Part shown: positions 1 to 8,747 of the stretch, in pieces | Layout: every line of letters starts with the position of its first letter | How positions within the stretch are numbered: position 1 is the stretch's first letter | DNA from: Alphaproteobacteria bacterium | GTDB lineage: Bacteria > Pseudomonadota > Alphaproteobacteria > Caulobacterales > Parvularculaceae | Reading direction: 5' to 3' | DNA: 64,000 nucleotides | NCBI GenBank assembly: GCA_016125425.1 | Contig: WGLT01000002.1 | Span: 62,001-126,000, forward strand | Program-made: the position numbers and the translations under genes | Notes under the pieces: model-generated | The model's database searches: none | Told to the model about the DNA's origin: nothing | What the model saw: only the letters and a program-made list of their open reading frames with translations

Positions 1-490
1 CCAGGCGCTGATGCGTAATGAGGAGGTGCGGAACTTCGCCTTCATTCGCCGGATGGCCCCGCCGCTGCTCTGCAAATACACCTCGGAAATGGCCTATGGA
101 CGCCACCCCGACAGCGCCTATTTGCCCATGCAGCCGACGCCGTTGCGTTCGGACATTTCCTGCACGGTGTTTCTCGCGCCGCCCGAAACCTATGATGGCG
201 GGGCCTTAACCATTCACCTCGGTTCGCGCCCGATCTCGATCAAGGGCGACGCCGGTTCGGCGGTTCTCTATCCGTCGACCACTATTCATGAGGTCGAGCC
301 GGTGCGTTCGGGCGAGCGCTTCGTCGCCATCACCTTCATGGAAAGCCAGATATGCGACGAGAAGAAGCGCGAACTGCTCTACATCCTCAATGATGTCGCC
401 GCGCTCGAAGGCTACAATATCGGCTGGGATAATCGCGTCCGGCTCGAGCATGTGCGCCAGAGCCTGCACCGGATGTGGTCGACGAGCTAG
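1..490 (+). CDS. PKHD-type Fe(II)/2-oxoglutarate hydroxylase, 3' part
   Basis: The reading frame is open from base 2, so the start codon lies before the window. The visible part matches the C-terminal two thirds of the PiuC/YbiX family of Fe(II)/2-oxoglutarate-dependent dioxygenases. It shows the HxD iron-binding pair in YGRHPDSA, the 'YDGG' turn, the distal histidine in STTIHEV and the downstream arginine that binds 2-oxoglutarate. The family is often linked to TonB-dependent receptors and iron uptake, but its substrate is unknown. Its TAG stop shares the CTAG at 487-490 with the convergent sulfotransferase-like gene. Family call is firm; substrate is not. Confidence 0.9.
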   Translation, partial: QALMRNEEVRNFAFIRRMAPPLLCKYTSEMAYGRHPDSAYLPMQPTPLRSDISCTVFLAPPETYDGGALTIHLGSRPISIKGDAGSAVLYPSTTIHEVEPVRSGERFVAITFMESQICDEKKRELLYILNDVAALEGYNIGWDNRVRLEHVRQSLHRMWSTS

Positions 491-1512
491 CCGAAGCGGG
501 CGAGCGCGCCGGCGAGCGGCGGCGCCAAGTTCGCGGCGCTTTCGATAAAGGCCAGTCCCTTGCGGATCTCGGATTTATGATCGCGCTTGGCGGCGGCGAT
601 CACCTGGTTGCGGAGATCGGCGCTGTAGCCGTGCTCCGGCGCTTTCGAATAACGCGTCATGATCGGGCCTTCGAGCGCGGCCTGGCACGCAGCTTCATTC
701 GTTTCTATACGGAGGGCTGCGCAGGCAGCCTTCAGGTTTTCCGCCGGCGCGCCGAGAAAGCGGTCGAAATCAACCCCTGCGACGCGCCCATTCTCAACCG
801 CGTCAAGCGCCGCCGTCGCCTCGCTCAGCCAGGAGAGCGCCGCAAGCTCGCCCGCCGACAACGCATGCACAGGCGCAATGTCGGGCGCGAGCGCAGCCAG
901 ACGCTTTCGCCGCATCGGCGCGAAGGCTTTCAAATCGACCGCTGAGTTGGGTCCGGCGAGGATGACCGCAAGATGCGTTTCGGGCTTTTGGTAGACGAAG
1001 AGATCGGAAGCGTTATCGGGACGGTCGCCGATGAGCGCCGAAGCGATGCTCGTCGCCTTCACGACGACCGGCGCCGCCCCGCGCGCGAAGATCCGCTCGC
1101 AGACGCGAAGCCGCTCGCGACGCGCCTGCGGGCTCAAATAGGCGTTCGCGCCCTCCGCGGCGTCGAGAGCAAGCGCGCGCAGGACGAGGGGCTCGCGCAG
1201 GGCCTGGGCGCGCGAGGCCGCGCTCACGAGCCGCGATATCAAGGTTGAACCGCAATGGCCGAGATGAAAGATGACGCTGACGCCCTTATCGGGAAGCAGC
1301 CCGGCCGCCCTTTCGATGTCGTCCCAGGAAAACCAGGCTCCGGTCGTCCGCGGCGACAGGACTCTCTGGTCGAGAAAACTGTGTTCGGCGAAGCGGGCGC
1401 GCTCGAGCCGGACGAGAAGCCCGGCGCCTGCGAGCAGATCGATTTGATGCAGGAAGACGAGCGGGTCGCGCGCAAGATCGTCGAGCAGCGCGCGGTTGTC
1501 TTGCTCAGCCAT
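487..1512 (-). CDS. P-loop sulfotransferase-like protein
   Basis: A 341-residue protein with a P-loop-like motif HLGHCGSTLISR at residues 83-94, as in the PAPS-binding loop of sulfotransferase-fold proteins, where the core is GxxxST/R. No signal peptide or membrane segment is visible. It converges on the PKHD hydroxylase and ihfB lies 30 bp upstream on the same strand. From memory, genes of this type occur beside PKHD hydroxylases and TonB-dependent receptors in Caulobacterales-like genomes, which would suggest modification of a peptide or surface molecule. That is inference. A kinase-like or other P-loop role cannot be excluded. Confidence 0.6.
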   Translation of the reverse strand: MAEQDNRALLDDLARDPLVFLHQIDLLAGAGLLVRLERARFAEHSFLDQRVLSPRTTGAWFSWDDIERAAGLLPDKGVSVIFHLGHCGSTLISRLVSAASRAQALREPLVLRALALDAAEGANAYLSPQARRERLRVCERIFARGAAPVVVKATSIASALIGDRPDNASDLFVYQKPETHLAVILAGPNSAVDLKAFAPMRRKRLAALAPDIAPVHALSAGELAALSWLSEATAALDAVENGRVAGVDFDRFLGAPAENLKAACAALRIETNEAACQAALEGPIMTRYSKAPEHGYSADLRNQVIAAAKRDHKSEIRKGLAFIESAANLAPPLAGALARFG

Positions 1513-1542
1513 GAAAGCCGCGCCGGTTGACAGGCGCGCCGA

Positions 1543-1851
1543 TCACGAACGCGCGCTCGCGGAGAAGCGGCCTTCCTTGTTGAGCCGATCGCGCAGCTCC
1601 TTGCCGGCCTTGAAAAAGGGCGAATATTTTTCGGCGATCCTGACGGGCTCGCCCGAGCGCGGATTGCGCCCGACGCGGGCCGGACGGTGCTTGACGGAGA
1701 AAGCGCCGAAGCCGCGCAATTCGACGCGTTCGCCCCGCGCGAGCGAGCCGGCGATCTCATCAAAAACAATCGAAACCAGCCGCTCAATATCGCGATGGAA
1801 CAGGTTGGGATTCTCGTCGGCGAGCTTTTGCACGAGTTCGGATTTGATCAT
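1543..1851 (-). CDS. ihfB: Integration host factor beta subunit
   Basis: A 102-residue HU/IHF-family DNA-bending protein. It begins [11 protein letters not shown], has the helix-helix dimer body, the RGFGAFSV strand at about 46-53 and the beta-arm tip [10 protein letters not shown] at 61-70, whose proline intercalates into DNA. The N-terminal form and the ExVELRGFG pattern fit IhfB better than HU or IhfA. It pairs with IhfA (not in this window) to bend DNA at promoters, origins and recombination sites. The gene follows the class pattern of ihfB on its own or near small membrane proteins. The ATG start gives normal family length. Confidence 0.93.
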   Translation of the reverse strand: MIKSELVQKLADENPNLFHRDIERLVSIVFDEIAGSLARGERVELRGFGAFSVKHRPARVGRNPRSGEPVRIAEKYSPFFKAGKELRDRLNKEGRFSASARS

Positions 1852-2013
1852 CGGCTTCCCCGAGTCCCCGAGGGGCGGCCCCGGCGGCGGCGCAGCTATC
1901 GCGCCCGACGCCTGACAAATACCCCCGCTTTTTCAGTAGGTTAACACTCGCAGAGCAATCGTGCGGCGTCAAGGCGCTTCTCACGCGGCGGCGCTGAGGA
2001 TAGCAAGACGGCG

Positions 2014-2790
2014 ATGAACGAGACGAAAGAGCACACGGAAAGCTTCGGCTTTCGCGAGGTCGGGGCGGGCGAAAAGGCGCGGCTTGTCCGGGGCGTCTTC
2101 ACTTCGGTCGCCGCCCGCTATGACCTGATGAACGATCTGATGTCGGCGGGAATCCACCGGGCGTGGAAGTCGACGCTTCTGACGCGCGTCAACCCGCAGC
2201 CCGGCGAGCGGCTTATCGATGTCGCCGGCGGCACCGGCGACATCGCCGCCGGATTTTTAAAACGCGCCGACCGGCGGGCGTCGCGGGGGCGCCCGGCCGC
2301 AACCGCGATCGTGTGCGATATCAATGAGGAAATGCTGCGCGCCGGCGCCGCGCGTCATGGCCATGCGTCGCATACGGACCGCTTGGCGCGCCTTTGCGGC
2401 GACGCCGAACGGCTGCCGCTGAAGGATAAGTCCGCCGACGTCTATACGATCGCTTTCGGCATCAGGAACGTCACGGATATCGCCGCAGCGCTTGGCGAGG
2501 CGCATCGCGTCCTCAAGCTGGGAGGACGGTTCTACTGCCTTGAATTCTCCCATCCCGTTACGCAGGGACTTCAATCCGTTTATGACGCCTATTCGTTCAA
2601 TGTGATACCAAGGCTCGGGGAATGGGTGGCCAAGGACCGCGGCAGCTATCAGTATCTCGTCGAATCCATAAGGCGCTTTCCGACGCAGGACGCGTTCGCC
2701 GCAATGATCGCCAGGGCCGGTTTCGCGCGCGTCAAATATGAGAATCTGACCGCCGGGATAGCCGCAATTCATTCAGGCTGGCGGCTTTAA
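2014..2790 (+). CDS. ubiE: Demethylmenaquinone/2-polyprenyl-6-methoxy-benzoquinol C-methyltransferase
   Basis: A 258-residue class I SAM-dependent methyltransferase. The UbiE signature [18 protein letters not shown] lies at about 29-46. SAM-binding motif I is [10 protein letters not shown] at 69-78, and the second family signature [15 protein letters not shown] is near 165-180. It carries out the C-methylation step of ubiquinone synthesis. It starts the ubiE-ubiB-coaBC-dut cluster, with ubiB 23 bp downstream. An insert of about eight residues rich in R and A (near 88-97) is longer than in E. coli but keeps frame. Confidence 0.97.
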   Translation: MNETKEHTESFGFREVGAGEKARLVRGVFTSVAARYDLMNDLMSAGIHRAWKSTLLTRVNPQPGERLIDVAGGTGDIAAGFLKRADRRASRGRPAATAIVCDINEEMLRAGAARHGHASHTDRLARLCGDAERLPLKDKSADVYTIAFGIRNVTDIAAALGEAHRVLKLGGRFYCLEFSHPVTQGLQSVYDAYSFNVIPRLGEWVAKDRGSYQYLVESIRRFPTQDAFAAMIARAGFARVKYENLTAGIAAIHSGWRL

Positions 2791-2813
2791 ATGCAGGACG
2801 CCGCAGGGGCGAG

Positions 2814-4391
2814 ATGATCGACGCCATTGCAGATTTCGCGCGGCTCGCCCGCGCCGGCTATATCCTCGCCCGGCATGACGCGCTCGTGCCGCGCGAATTC
2901 GCGCAGCTTGCGCCGGGCCCGGTCCGGCTGTTCGGCGCGGCGAGCCGGATCGGCGCAAAGCGGCGGGCGGGGGGGCGCACGCTTCGCCCCGGAGAGCGGC
3001 TCGCGGCGGCGTTCGAACGTCTCGGCCCGGCCTATGTGAAGCTCGGCCAGTTCATGGCGACGCGCCCCGACATCATTGGCTTCGAAATGGCGGGCGATCT
3101 CGGCCGGCTCCAGGACCGGATGCCGCCCTTTTCCCAAAAGGAGGCGGCCAGAGCCATCGAGGCCGCCTTCGGCAAGCCGCTCGAGGCGCTGTTCGACGAT
3201 TTCTCCGAACCGATCGCCGCCGCGTCGATCGCGCAGGTCCACCGCGCAAGGCTCAAGTCGGGCGGCGACGTCGCCGTCAAAGTGCTTCGTCCGCGGATCG
3301 AACAGCGCGCGGCGGCCGAATTCCGCGCCTTCGGACGCGCGGCCAAGGCGCTCGAGATCTTTTCGCGCGCGGCGCGGCGCCTCGAACCGGTCAAATTCGT
3401 CGAAACCCTCAAGGCGACGGCGGCGATCGAGCTGGATCTCAGAATGGAGGCGGGCGCGGCGGCGACGCTCGCCGAAGACCTGCGCGACACCGAGGGAGTT
3501 CTCGTTCCGGGCGTCGTGTGGCCGCTGACCGCGCGACGCGTCCTGACGCTCGAATGGGTGGCGGCGACCCCGATCTCGGACCTCGCCGCGCTCGATGCGA
3601 AAGGCGTCGACCGCAAGCGCCTCGCCCGATCAGTGATCGAAGTCTTCCTGACCCAGGCGCTGCACAAGGGTTTCTTTCACGCCGACATGCATCAGGGAAA
3701 CATGATGGTCGACGACGAAGGCCGGCTGGCGCTCATCGATTTCGGCATAATGGGGCGGCTCGACGAAGATTCGCGGCGCACCTTCGCCGAGATCATTCAC
3801 GGATTCATCACGCGCAATTATCAGCGTACGGCGGAGGTTCATTTCAAGGCGGGATATGTGCCCAAGGGACACTCGGTCGACGCCTTCGCACAGGCTCTGC
3901 GCGCCGTCGGCGAGCCGCTCTTCGGCAAGGCGGCGCAGGACGTCGATATGAGCCGCGTATTGCAGCAGCTTTTCGACGTGACGGCGCTGTTCGACATGCA
4001 TTTGCGGCCCGAACTCGTTTTGCTTCAGCGGACCATGGTCACGGTCGAGGGAGTCGCGCGCGCGCTCGACCCGGAAGTGAATATGTGGGAGGCGGCGACG
4101 CCTGTCGTTAAAAGCTATATCGCCAATGAGATCGGCCCCGCGCGACAGGCGCGCCGGCTGACGCGCGCGGCGGCGAAGGCGCTCGAACTCGCGCCGCGGC
4201 TGCCGGAATATATTGAGCAGCTCGGCGCAGCGGCGGAGCGGATTTCAAACGACCGGCTCGCCCTGTCGCATGAATCGACCAGGGACCTTGCGGCGGCGCT
4301 TTCTCGCCAGGGACGCCTGACGCGCTTTGCGCTGTGGTTTGCAGGCGCGGCGTCGCTCATTCTCGCGGCGGTCTTATGGTTTACGCGCTGA
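2814..4391 (+). CDS. ubiB: Ubiquinone biosynthesis atypical kinase/ATPase UbiB
   Basis: A 525-residue protein of the ABC1/UbiB/ADCK family. It has the family-specific KxGQ motif (KLGQ at 76-79), the alanine-rich loop AAASIAQVH at 135-143 in place of the glycine-rich kinase loop, the VAVKVLRP lysine at about 156, the catalytic-loop HADMHQGNM and the DFGIMG metal-binding motif. One hydrophobic segment ends the protein (ALWFAGAASLILAAVLW), which would anchor it in the inner membrane; E. coli UbiB has two. It supports the Coq/Ubi lipid-processing complex through ATPase activity. Follows ubiE and precedes coaBC. Confidence 0.96.
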   Translation: MIDAIADFARLARAGYILARHDALVPREFAQLAPGPVRLFGAASRIGAKRRAGGRTLRPGERLAAAFERLGPAYVKLGQFMATRPDIIGFEMAGDLGRLQDRMPPFSQKEAARAIEAAFGKPLEALFDDFSEPIAAASIAQVHRARLKSGGDVAVKVLRPRIEQRAAAEFRAFGRAAKALEIFSRAARRLEPVKFVETLKATAAIELDLRMEAGAAATLAEDLRDTEGVLVPGVVWPLTARRVLTLEWVAATPISDLAALDAKGVDRKRLARSVIEVFLTQALHKGFFHADMHQGNMMVDDEGRLALIDFGIMGRLDEDSRRTFAEIIHGFITRNYQRTAEVHFKAGYVPKGHSVDAFAQALRAVGEPLFGKAAQDVDMSRVLQQLFDVTALFDMHLRPELVLLQRTMVTVEGVARALDPEVNMWEAATPVVKSYIANEIGPARQARRLTRAAAKALELAPRLPEYIEQLGAAAERISNDRLALSHESTRDLAAALSRQGRLTRFALWFAGAASLILAAVLWFTR

Positions 4392-4433
4392 ACGACGCTT
4401 GTCCCTTGCGGCCCTGACGCCTAGATTCCGGCC

Positions 4434-5663
4434 ATGAAGGACCGCTCCGTTCTCCTCGTCATCGGCGGCGGCGTCGCCGCCTACAAGAGCCTTGAACTTG
4501 TCCGCGAGCTTTCCCGTCGCGGCGTTAGAACGCGCGCGATCCTGACCAAAGCGGGCGCCGAATTCATAACGCCGCTTTCGGTCGCCGCGCTCTCGGGCGA
4601 GAAGTGCCACACGGAGCTGTTCTCCCTCACTGACGAAACCGACATGGGCCATATCGAGCTCTCGCGCTCGGCCGATCTCGTCGTCGTTGCGCCGGCGACC
4701 GCGGACCTGATGGCGAAAGCCGCGAACGGGCTTGCAAACGATCTCGCCTCGACGGCGATCCTCGCGACCGACAAGCCGGTGATGATGGCGCCGGCCATGA
4801 ATGTGCGCATGTGGGAGCACAAGGCGACGCAGCGTAATATCCGCACCCTGATCGATGACGGCGTGTCGTTCGTCGGTCCGACCGAAGGCGAAATGGCCTG
4901 CGGCGAATTCGGACCGGGGCGCATGGCCGAGCCCGCGGAGATCGCCGACGCGATCGAGGCGTTTTTCGCGCGACATTCCAACGGCGCGCTTGCGGGAAAG
5001 CGCATACTCGTCACCGCCGGCCCGACGCAGGAGCCGCTGGACCCGGTGCGCTATATAGCCAACCGCTCCTCCGGCAAGCAGGGCTATGCGATCGCGGCGG
5101 CGCTCAGAAATCTCGGCGCCGATGTCGCGCTCGTGACGGGGCCGACCAGCCTCGCCGCGCCGGCGGGCGTCGAATGCGTCAAGGTCGAAACTGCGCGGCA
5201 AATGCTGGCGGCCTGCGAAAAAGCGCTTCCCGCCGATTGCGCGATCATGTGCGCGGCCGTCGCCGACTATCGTCCCGAGATCGAAACCGAACACAAGATC
5301 AAGAAAGAACGCGGCGGCCTTACGGCCATTCCGCTTACGGAGAATCCGGACATATTGAAAACGATCGCGCAGATGAAGAAGGGCCGTCCCTCCCTCGTCA
5401 TCGGCTTTGCAGCCGAGACCGACGACGTCATCGCGCACGCCGAGACGAAACGCCTCAAAAAGGGCTGCGACTGGATGATCGCCAATGACGTCTCGACCGG
5501 CGCGCACTGCGCCATGGGCGGCGACAAGAACGCGATCGCCATTCTTTCAGACGCCGGCGAAGAAATCTGGCCTGAAATGACCAAGGCCGAGGTCGCGCGC
5601 CTTCTCGCCGAGCGCATCGCCGTCGCGCTCGCCGCGCCGAGGCCGGCGAAAGCAGCGGAGTGA
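4434..5663 (+). CDS. coaBC: Bifunctional phosphopantothenoylcysteine decarboxylase/synthetase
   Basis: A 409-residue fusion of two coenzyme A enzymes. The N-terminal flavin-dependent CoaC half shows IGGGVAAYKSLELVREL, the catalytic histidine in GHIELSRSADLVVVAPAT, the substrate clamp PAMNVRMWEH and the cysteine loop GEMACGEFGPGRM. The C-terminal CoaB half starts at about residue 185 (KRILVTAGPTQEPLDPVR), with NRSSGKQGYAIA and the KIKKE lysines that bind CTP and phosphopantothenate. It makes 4'-phosphopantetheine from phosphopantothenate plus cysteine in the cytoplasm. It has the family's usual length and sits in the conserved order between ubiB and dut. Confidence 0.97.
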   Translation: MKDRSVLLVIGGGVAAYKSLELVRELSRRGVRTRAILTKAGAEFITPLSVAALSGEKCHTELFSLTDETDMGHIELSRSADLVVVAPATADLMAKAANGLANDLASTAILATDKPVMMAPAMNVRMWEHKATQRNIRTLIDDGVSFVGPTEGEMACGEFGPGRMAEPAEIADAIEAFFARHSNGALAGKRILVTAGPTQEPLDPVRYIANRSSGKQGYAIAAALRNLGADVALVTGPTSLAAPAGVECVKVETARQMLAACEKALPADCAIMCAAVADYRPEIETEHKIKKERGGLTAIPLTENPDILKTIAQMKKGRPSLVIGFAAETDDVIAHAETKRLKKGCDWMIANDVSTGAHCAMGGDKNAIAILSDAGEEIWPEMTKAEVARLLAERIAVALAAPRPAKAAE

Positions 5664-5805
5664 GCGCGCGCCGGCCGCGGCCTCGCCCCGTCGCGTCAGG
5701 AGAGGACGGGGAAAAAAGCGCCTTCCCTCGCCATGGCGACGCCCCTCATAAGTGAGGCTTGCGGCGCGTCCCTCGCGCCGGCTGAGACAGCAAGGCGAAC
5801 CGCCC

Positions 5806-6279
5806 ATGTATGACGACAGATTGAGCCCCGCTCCTTGCGTGAAGGTGATGCGCCTGCCCCATGCGCAGGGCCTCGACCTGCCGCGTTACGAAACGGCGCT
5901 GGCGGCCGGTTGCGATTTGCGCGCCGCGCTCGCCGAAGGCGAAACGCTTGTCCTGAAGCCGCATGAGCGCGCCATGGTCCCGACCGGGCTCGCGATCGCG
6001 CTGCCCGCCAATTACGAGGCGCAGGTGCGCCCGCGCTCAGGGTTAGCCGCGAAATTCGGGGTCGGCCTCGTCAACGCCCCCGGCACGATCGACGCCGATT
6101 ATCGCGGCGAAATCAAGGTGATCCTGATCAATCACGGCGCGGAGGACTTCGCGGTCCGGCGCGGCGACCGCATCGCGCAAATGGTGATCGCCCCGGTCGT
6201 CCAGGCGCGCTTCGAGGAGGCTCAGTCCCTCGATGAAACCGTCCGCGGGGCGGGCGGTTTCGGCTCGACCGGCGTCTGA
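5806..6279 (+). CDS. dut: Deoxyuridine 5'-triphosphate nucleotidohydrolase (dUTPase)
   Basis: A 157-residue trimeric dUTPase, started at ATG 5806 because an AAGGCGAA Shine-Dalgarno-like stretch lies just upstream; an earlier in-frame ATG would add 18 residues foreign to the family. All five motifs are present in order: AGCDLRA, the RPRSGLA phosphate loop, [10 protein letters not shown] with the catalytic aspartate, [10 protein letters not shown], and the mobile C-terminal arm [10 protein letters not shown]. It hydrolyses dUTP to dUMP and pyrophosphate, which keeps uracil out of DNA and feeds thymidylate synthesis. Last gene of the ubiE-ubiB-coaBC-dut run. Confidence 0.97.
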   Translation: MYDDRLSPAPCVKVMRLPHAQGLDLPRYETALAAGCDLRAALAEGETLVLKPHERAMVPTGLAIALPANYEAQVRPRSGLAAKFGVGLVNAPGTIDADYRGEIKVILINHGAEDFAVRRGDRIAQMVIAPVVQARFEEAQSLDETVRGAGGFGSTGV

Positions 6280-6381
6280 ACCGCCCGGAAAAGTGGCGCC
6301 GAACCGCGCGAGCGCTTATCTATGGGATGGAGGCGGCGCGTCCGCCCGGATCGCCGCGACGCCGAAGGGGGAGGCTCGCCG

Positions 6382-6561
6382 ATGCGAGACGCCTTCGTCC
6401 TTGTCGGGCTCTTGTGCGCCCTTGTCGGAATCCTCCTTCGCCAGCGCGGAGGGGCGATGAAGGGACTCGCAACGGCTCTGATCATCGTCGGCGCGATTTT
6501 CCTCGCCGCAATCGCCTTTCTTCATATCCACGGCCCGATTTTGGCCGCCGGCGCGCATTGA
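6382..6561 (+). CDS. Small two-helix membrane protein, unknown function
   Basis: A 59-residue protein starting at ATG 6382, chosen because GAAGGGGGAGG lies about 8 nt upstream; longer in-frame starts add a charged tail with no good ribosome site. Two hydrophobic helices (about residues 5-18 and 31-48) flank a short basic loop RQRGGAMK, so both ends probably face the same side of the membrane. No family recognised. It sits between dut and a Rossmann-fold oxidoreductase on the same strand, with gaps of 102 and 55 bp, so it may belong to the same transcript. Confidence 0.6.
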   Translation: MRDAFVLVGLLCALVGILLRQRGGAMKGLATALIIVGAIFLAAIAFLHIHGPILAAGAH

Positions 6562-6616
6562 AAGCCGCCGCCGCCGGTCGCATTACCTTTCTTCGAAGGC
6601 GGCGCAGGAGAGCGGC

Positions 6617-7267
6617 ATGAAGATCGGCGTGATCGGTTCGGGCCATGTCGGCGGAACGCTTGGCAAGGCGTGGGCGCATCGCGGCTATGACGTCTATTTC
6701 GCCGCGCGCGATCCGCGGTCCGAAAGGATGCGGCGTCTGACGCGCGAATGCGGGCCGAACGCCGAAGCCGGCTCGCTCGCCGGCGCGGCCGCTTTCGGCG
6801 ATGTCATCCTTCTCGCAACGCCGTGGGCGGCGACGAAACAGGCCATCGCGGCGGCCGGCGATCTGTCCGGAAAGATCGTGATCGATGCGACGAACCCGTT
6901 GAAACCCGATCTCTCCGGCCTCGATGCTTTCGGCTATGCGTCGGGCGGCGAAGCCGTCGCCGACTGGGCGAAGGGCGCGCGCGTCGTCAAAACCATGAAT
7001 CAGATCGGCGCCGCGCTGATGGACGCTCCGATAGCCGAACTTGGAAAGCCGGTCATGTTCGTCGCCGGAGACGACGAACTCGCCAAGGAAGACGCCTGCC
7101 TTCTCGTCAAATCGCTCGGCTTTGCGGCGGAAGATTGCGGGCCGCTCTCCATGGCCGCCTGTCTCGAACATCTCGCCTTTTTGTGGATCAACCGCGCCGT
7201 AAAACAGAAAAAGGGCGCGACCTTCGCTTTTGTCATCAGCCCGGCGTCGCCGCCGAGAACGGAGTGA
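6617..7267 (+). CDS. NAD(P)-binding oxidoreductase, F420-dependent NADP reductase-like
   Basis: A 216-residue Rossmann protein that starts directly with the dinucleotide-binding motif GVIGSGHVGGTLGKAW, followed by FAARDPRSERM (a basic second strand that favours NADP). It then has VILLATPWAATKQAI and the IDATNPLKPD segment typical of the NADP oxidoreductase coenzyme-F420-dependent family (COG2085). In bacteria without F420 these proteins are reductases of unknown substrate. The gene ends 3 bp before the MoeB-like gene, so the two are probably co-transcribed. Confidence 0.7.
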   Translation: MKIGVIGSGHVGGTLGKAWAHRGYDVYFAARDPRSERMRRLTRECGPNAEAGSLAGAAAFGDVILLATPWAATKQAIAAAGDLSGKIVIDATNPLKPDLSGLDAFGYASGGEAVADWAKGARVVKTMNQIGAALMDAPIAELGKPVMFVAGDDELAKEDACLLVKSLGFAAEDCGPLSMAACLEHLAFLWINRAVKQKKGATFAFVISPASPPRTE

Positions 7268-7270
7268 GCG

Positions 7271-8041
7271 ATGACTCCCGGCGAACGCGAGCGCTATCTG
7301 CGCCATCTTCTTCTCAAGGAAGTCGGCGGTCAGGGCCAGCAAAAACTCAAAAACGCACGTGTGCTGATTGTCGGCGCGGGCGGACTCGGCGCGCCGATGA
7401 TCCAGTATCTCGCCGGCGCCGGCGTCGGAACGATCGGCCTCGCCGACGACGACTCGGTCGCGCTCTCCAATCTGCAGCGGCAGGTGATCTATGCGACGGG
7501 CGATATCGGCGCGCCGAAAACCGAGCGCGCAAAAGCCTTTGCGCAACGACTCAATCCCGAGATCGACGTCATCGAACATCGCGTGCGGCTCGACAACGCC
7601 AATGCGCGCGAGATCGTAGAGCGCTACGATCTCGTCGCCGAAGGGGTCGATTCCTTCGAGGCGCGCTATGCGATCAATCGCGCGGCGATCGCGGCGCGCC
7701 GTCCGCTTGTCTCCGCGGCGGTCGGCCGGTTCGAAGGCCAGCTTTCGCTCTTCAAGCCGTTCGCCGGCGCGGGCCTTCCCTGCTATCGCTGCTTCGCGCC
7801 CGCGCCGCCGCCGCGCGAGGAGGCGATCGACTGCGAACGCGAAGGCGTCTTCGGCCCCGTGGTCGGCGTTGTCGGCGCGCTCGCCGCGCTCGAAATCCTG
7901 AAAGAAATCCTCGGCGTCGGCGAGAGCCTGGCCGGGCGGATATTGCTCTATGACAGCCTGCGTTCGATGGCGCGTCTTGCGAAACTGCCGGCGGATCCGG
8001 CCTGCCCCGATTGCGGCTCTATCGACCGAGAATCGCGTTGA
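7271..8041 (+). CDS. MoeB/ThiF/HesA-family adenylyltransferase
   Basis: A 256-residue E1-like enzyme. It has the ATP-binding GAGGLGAPMIQYLAGAGV, the arginine-bearing SNLQRQVIY loop, a cysteine in CEREGVFGPVVGVVG, and two zinc CxxC pairs (CYRC and the C-terminal CPDC). This family adenylates the C-terminal glycine of a ubiquitin-like sulfur carrier (MoaD or ThiS) for molybdopterin or thiazole synthesis. No rhodanese domain follows, so it resembles E. coli MoeB rather than the MOCS3 type. No moaD or thiS is nearby, so the partner cannot be assigned. Confidence 0.88.
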   Translation: MTPGERERYLRHLLLKEVGGQGQQKLKNARVLIVGAGGLGAPMIQYLAGAGVGTIGLADDDSVALSNLQRQVIYATGDIGAPKTERAKAFAQRLNPEIDVIEHRVRLDNANAREIVERYDLVAEGVDSFEARYAINRAAIAARRPLVSAAVGRFEGQLSLFKPFAGAGLPCYRCFAPAPPPREEAIDCEREGVFGPVVGVVGALAALEILKEILGVGESLAGRILLYDSLRSMARLAKLPADPACPDCGSIDRESR

Positions 8042-8063
8042 GGCCGCAGGGCGCCCTCGCGGG

Positions 8064-8552
8064 CTAATCGCGCAACGTCAAAACGATAACTTCGCCCGGC
8101 GCGACATCGACCTTGACGTCGTTGAAATGCGGCTTGTGCAGTTTCGGGCGCACGTCGTTTGAAAAACCGTAGGGCTCTTTCGGCCGTCCCAACGCATTGC
8201 GGTTGAGCTTGCCGTCCCCGTTTTCGTCATAATAGGCAAGGAACGCATATTGGCCTTTATGCAGGCCATGAAGCGGAATGACGGCGACGCCGTCCGCATT
8301 GACGAGCGCGTCATATTTGACCGTCGCCCGCTCGAGAAAGGCCGCCGGGTCGTCATAGCCGAGCAGGCGAACCTTGCCGCCGGCGGCTCTCACTCCGGTC
8401 CGGATCGCAAGGACCACCGCGCCCGGTTCGGCGTATCGACTGAGATCGGACGCAGGAAGGCCGGGGGAGGCGTTTCCGGCGCGCGCGCCGGCGCAGCCAA
8501 ACGCGACGGCGAAGACCGCCGCGGCCGTTAATCCCCTCAAAACGCGCTTCAT
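8064..8552 (-). CDS. Secreted DUF2141 protein
   Basis: A 162-residue protein started at ATG 8552 so that it begins with a signal peptide (MKRVLRGLTAAAVFAVAFG, likely cut after ARA near residue 25). The mature part has the DUF2141 pattern: a small beta domain with an early AIRTGVRAAGGKVRLLGYD strand, then GQYAFLAYYDENGDGKLNRN, a short acidic turn that looks like a calcium site, and the closing KEPYGFSNDVRPKLHKPHFNDVKV block typed by the family. Function unknown; the cell envelope is the likely location. The cysteine near residue 19 does not form a good lipobox. Confidence 0.8.
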   Translation of the reverse strand: MKRVLRGLTAAAVFAVAFGCAGARAGNASPGLPASDLSRYAEPGAVVLAIRTGVRAAGGKVRLLGYDDPAAFLERATVKYDALVNADGVAVIPLHGLHKGQYAFLAYYDENGDGKLNRNALGRPKEPYGFSNDVRPKLHKPHFNDVKVDVAPGEVIVLTLRD

Positions 8553-8747
8553 ATCGAAATTCGAACCTTCGCCGCGACCGAGAGCCCGCCATCTCGCGCG
8601 CCCGACACAAACGACAGGGAGCATGCCGAAATCAACTTAAAAAGTCGCCGATTCCGTCGCCGAGGGGCGATCGCCCGCGGCGCGCTTCTTGCGCAAGGGC
8701 TGTTCCTGGGCCTCAATGCGGGCGGGAGACGAGAAAGGGGAGCGGAA
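8553..8747. other. Divergent intergenic region
   Basis: This 195-bp gap separates the start of the DUF2141 gene (leftward) from the start of the alkaline-phosphatase-superfamily gene (rightward) and must hold both promoters. The right end carries GGGAGACGAGAAAGGGGAG, a purine-rich ribosome site for the rightward gene. I could not identify convincing -35/-10 pairs or an operator. Confidence 0.4.
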
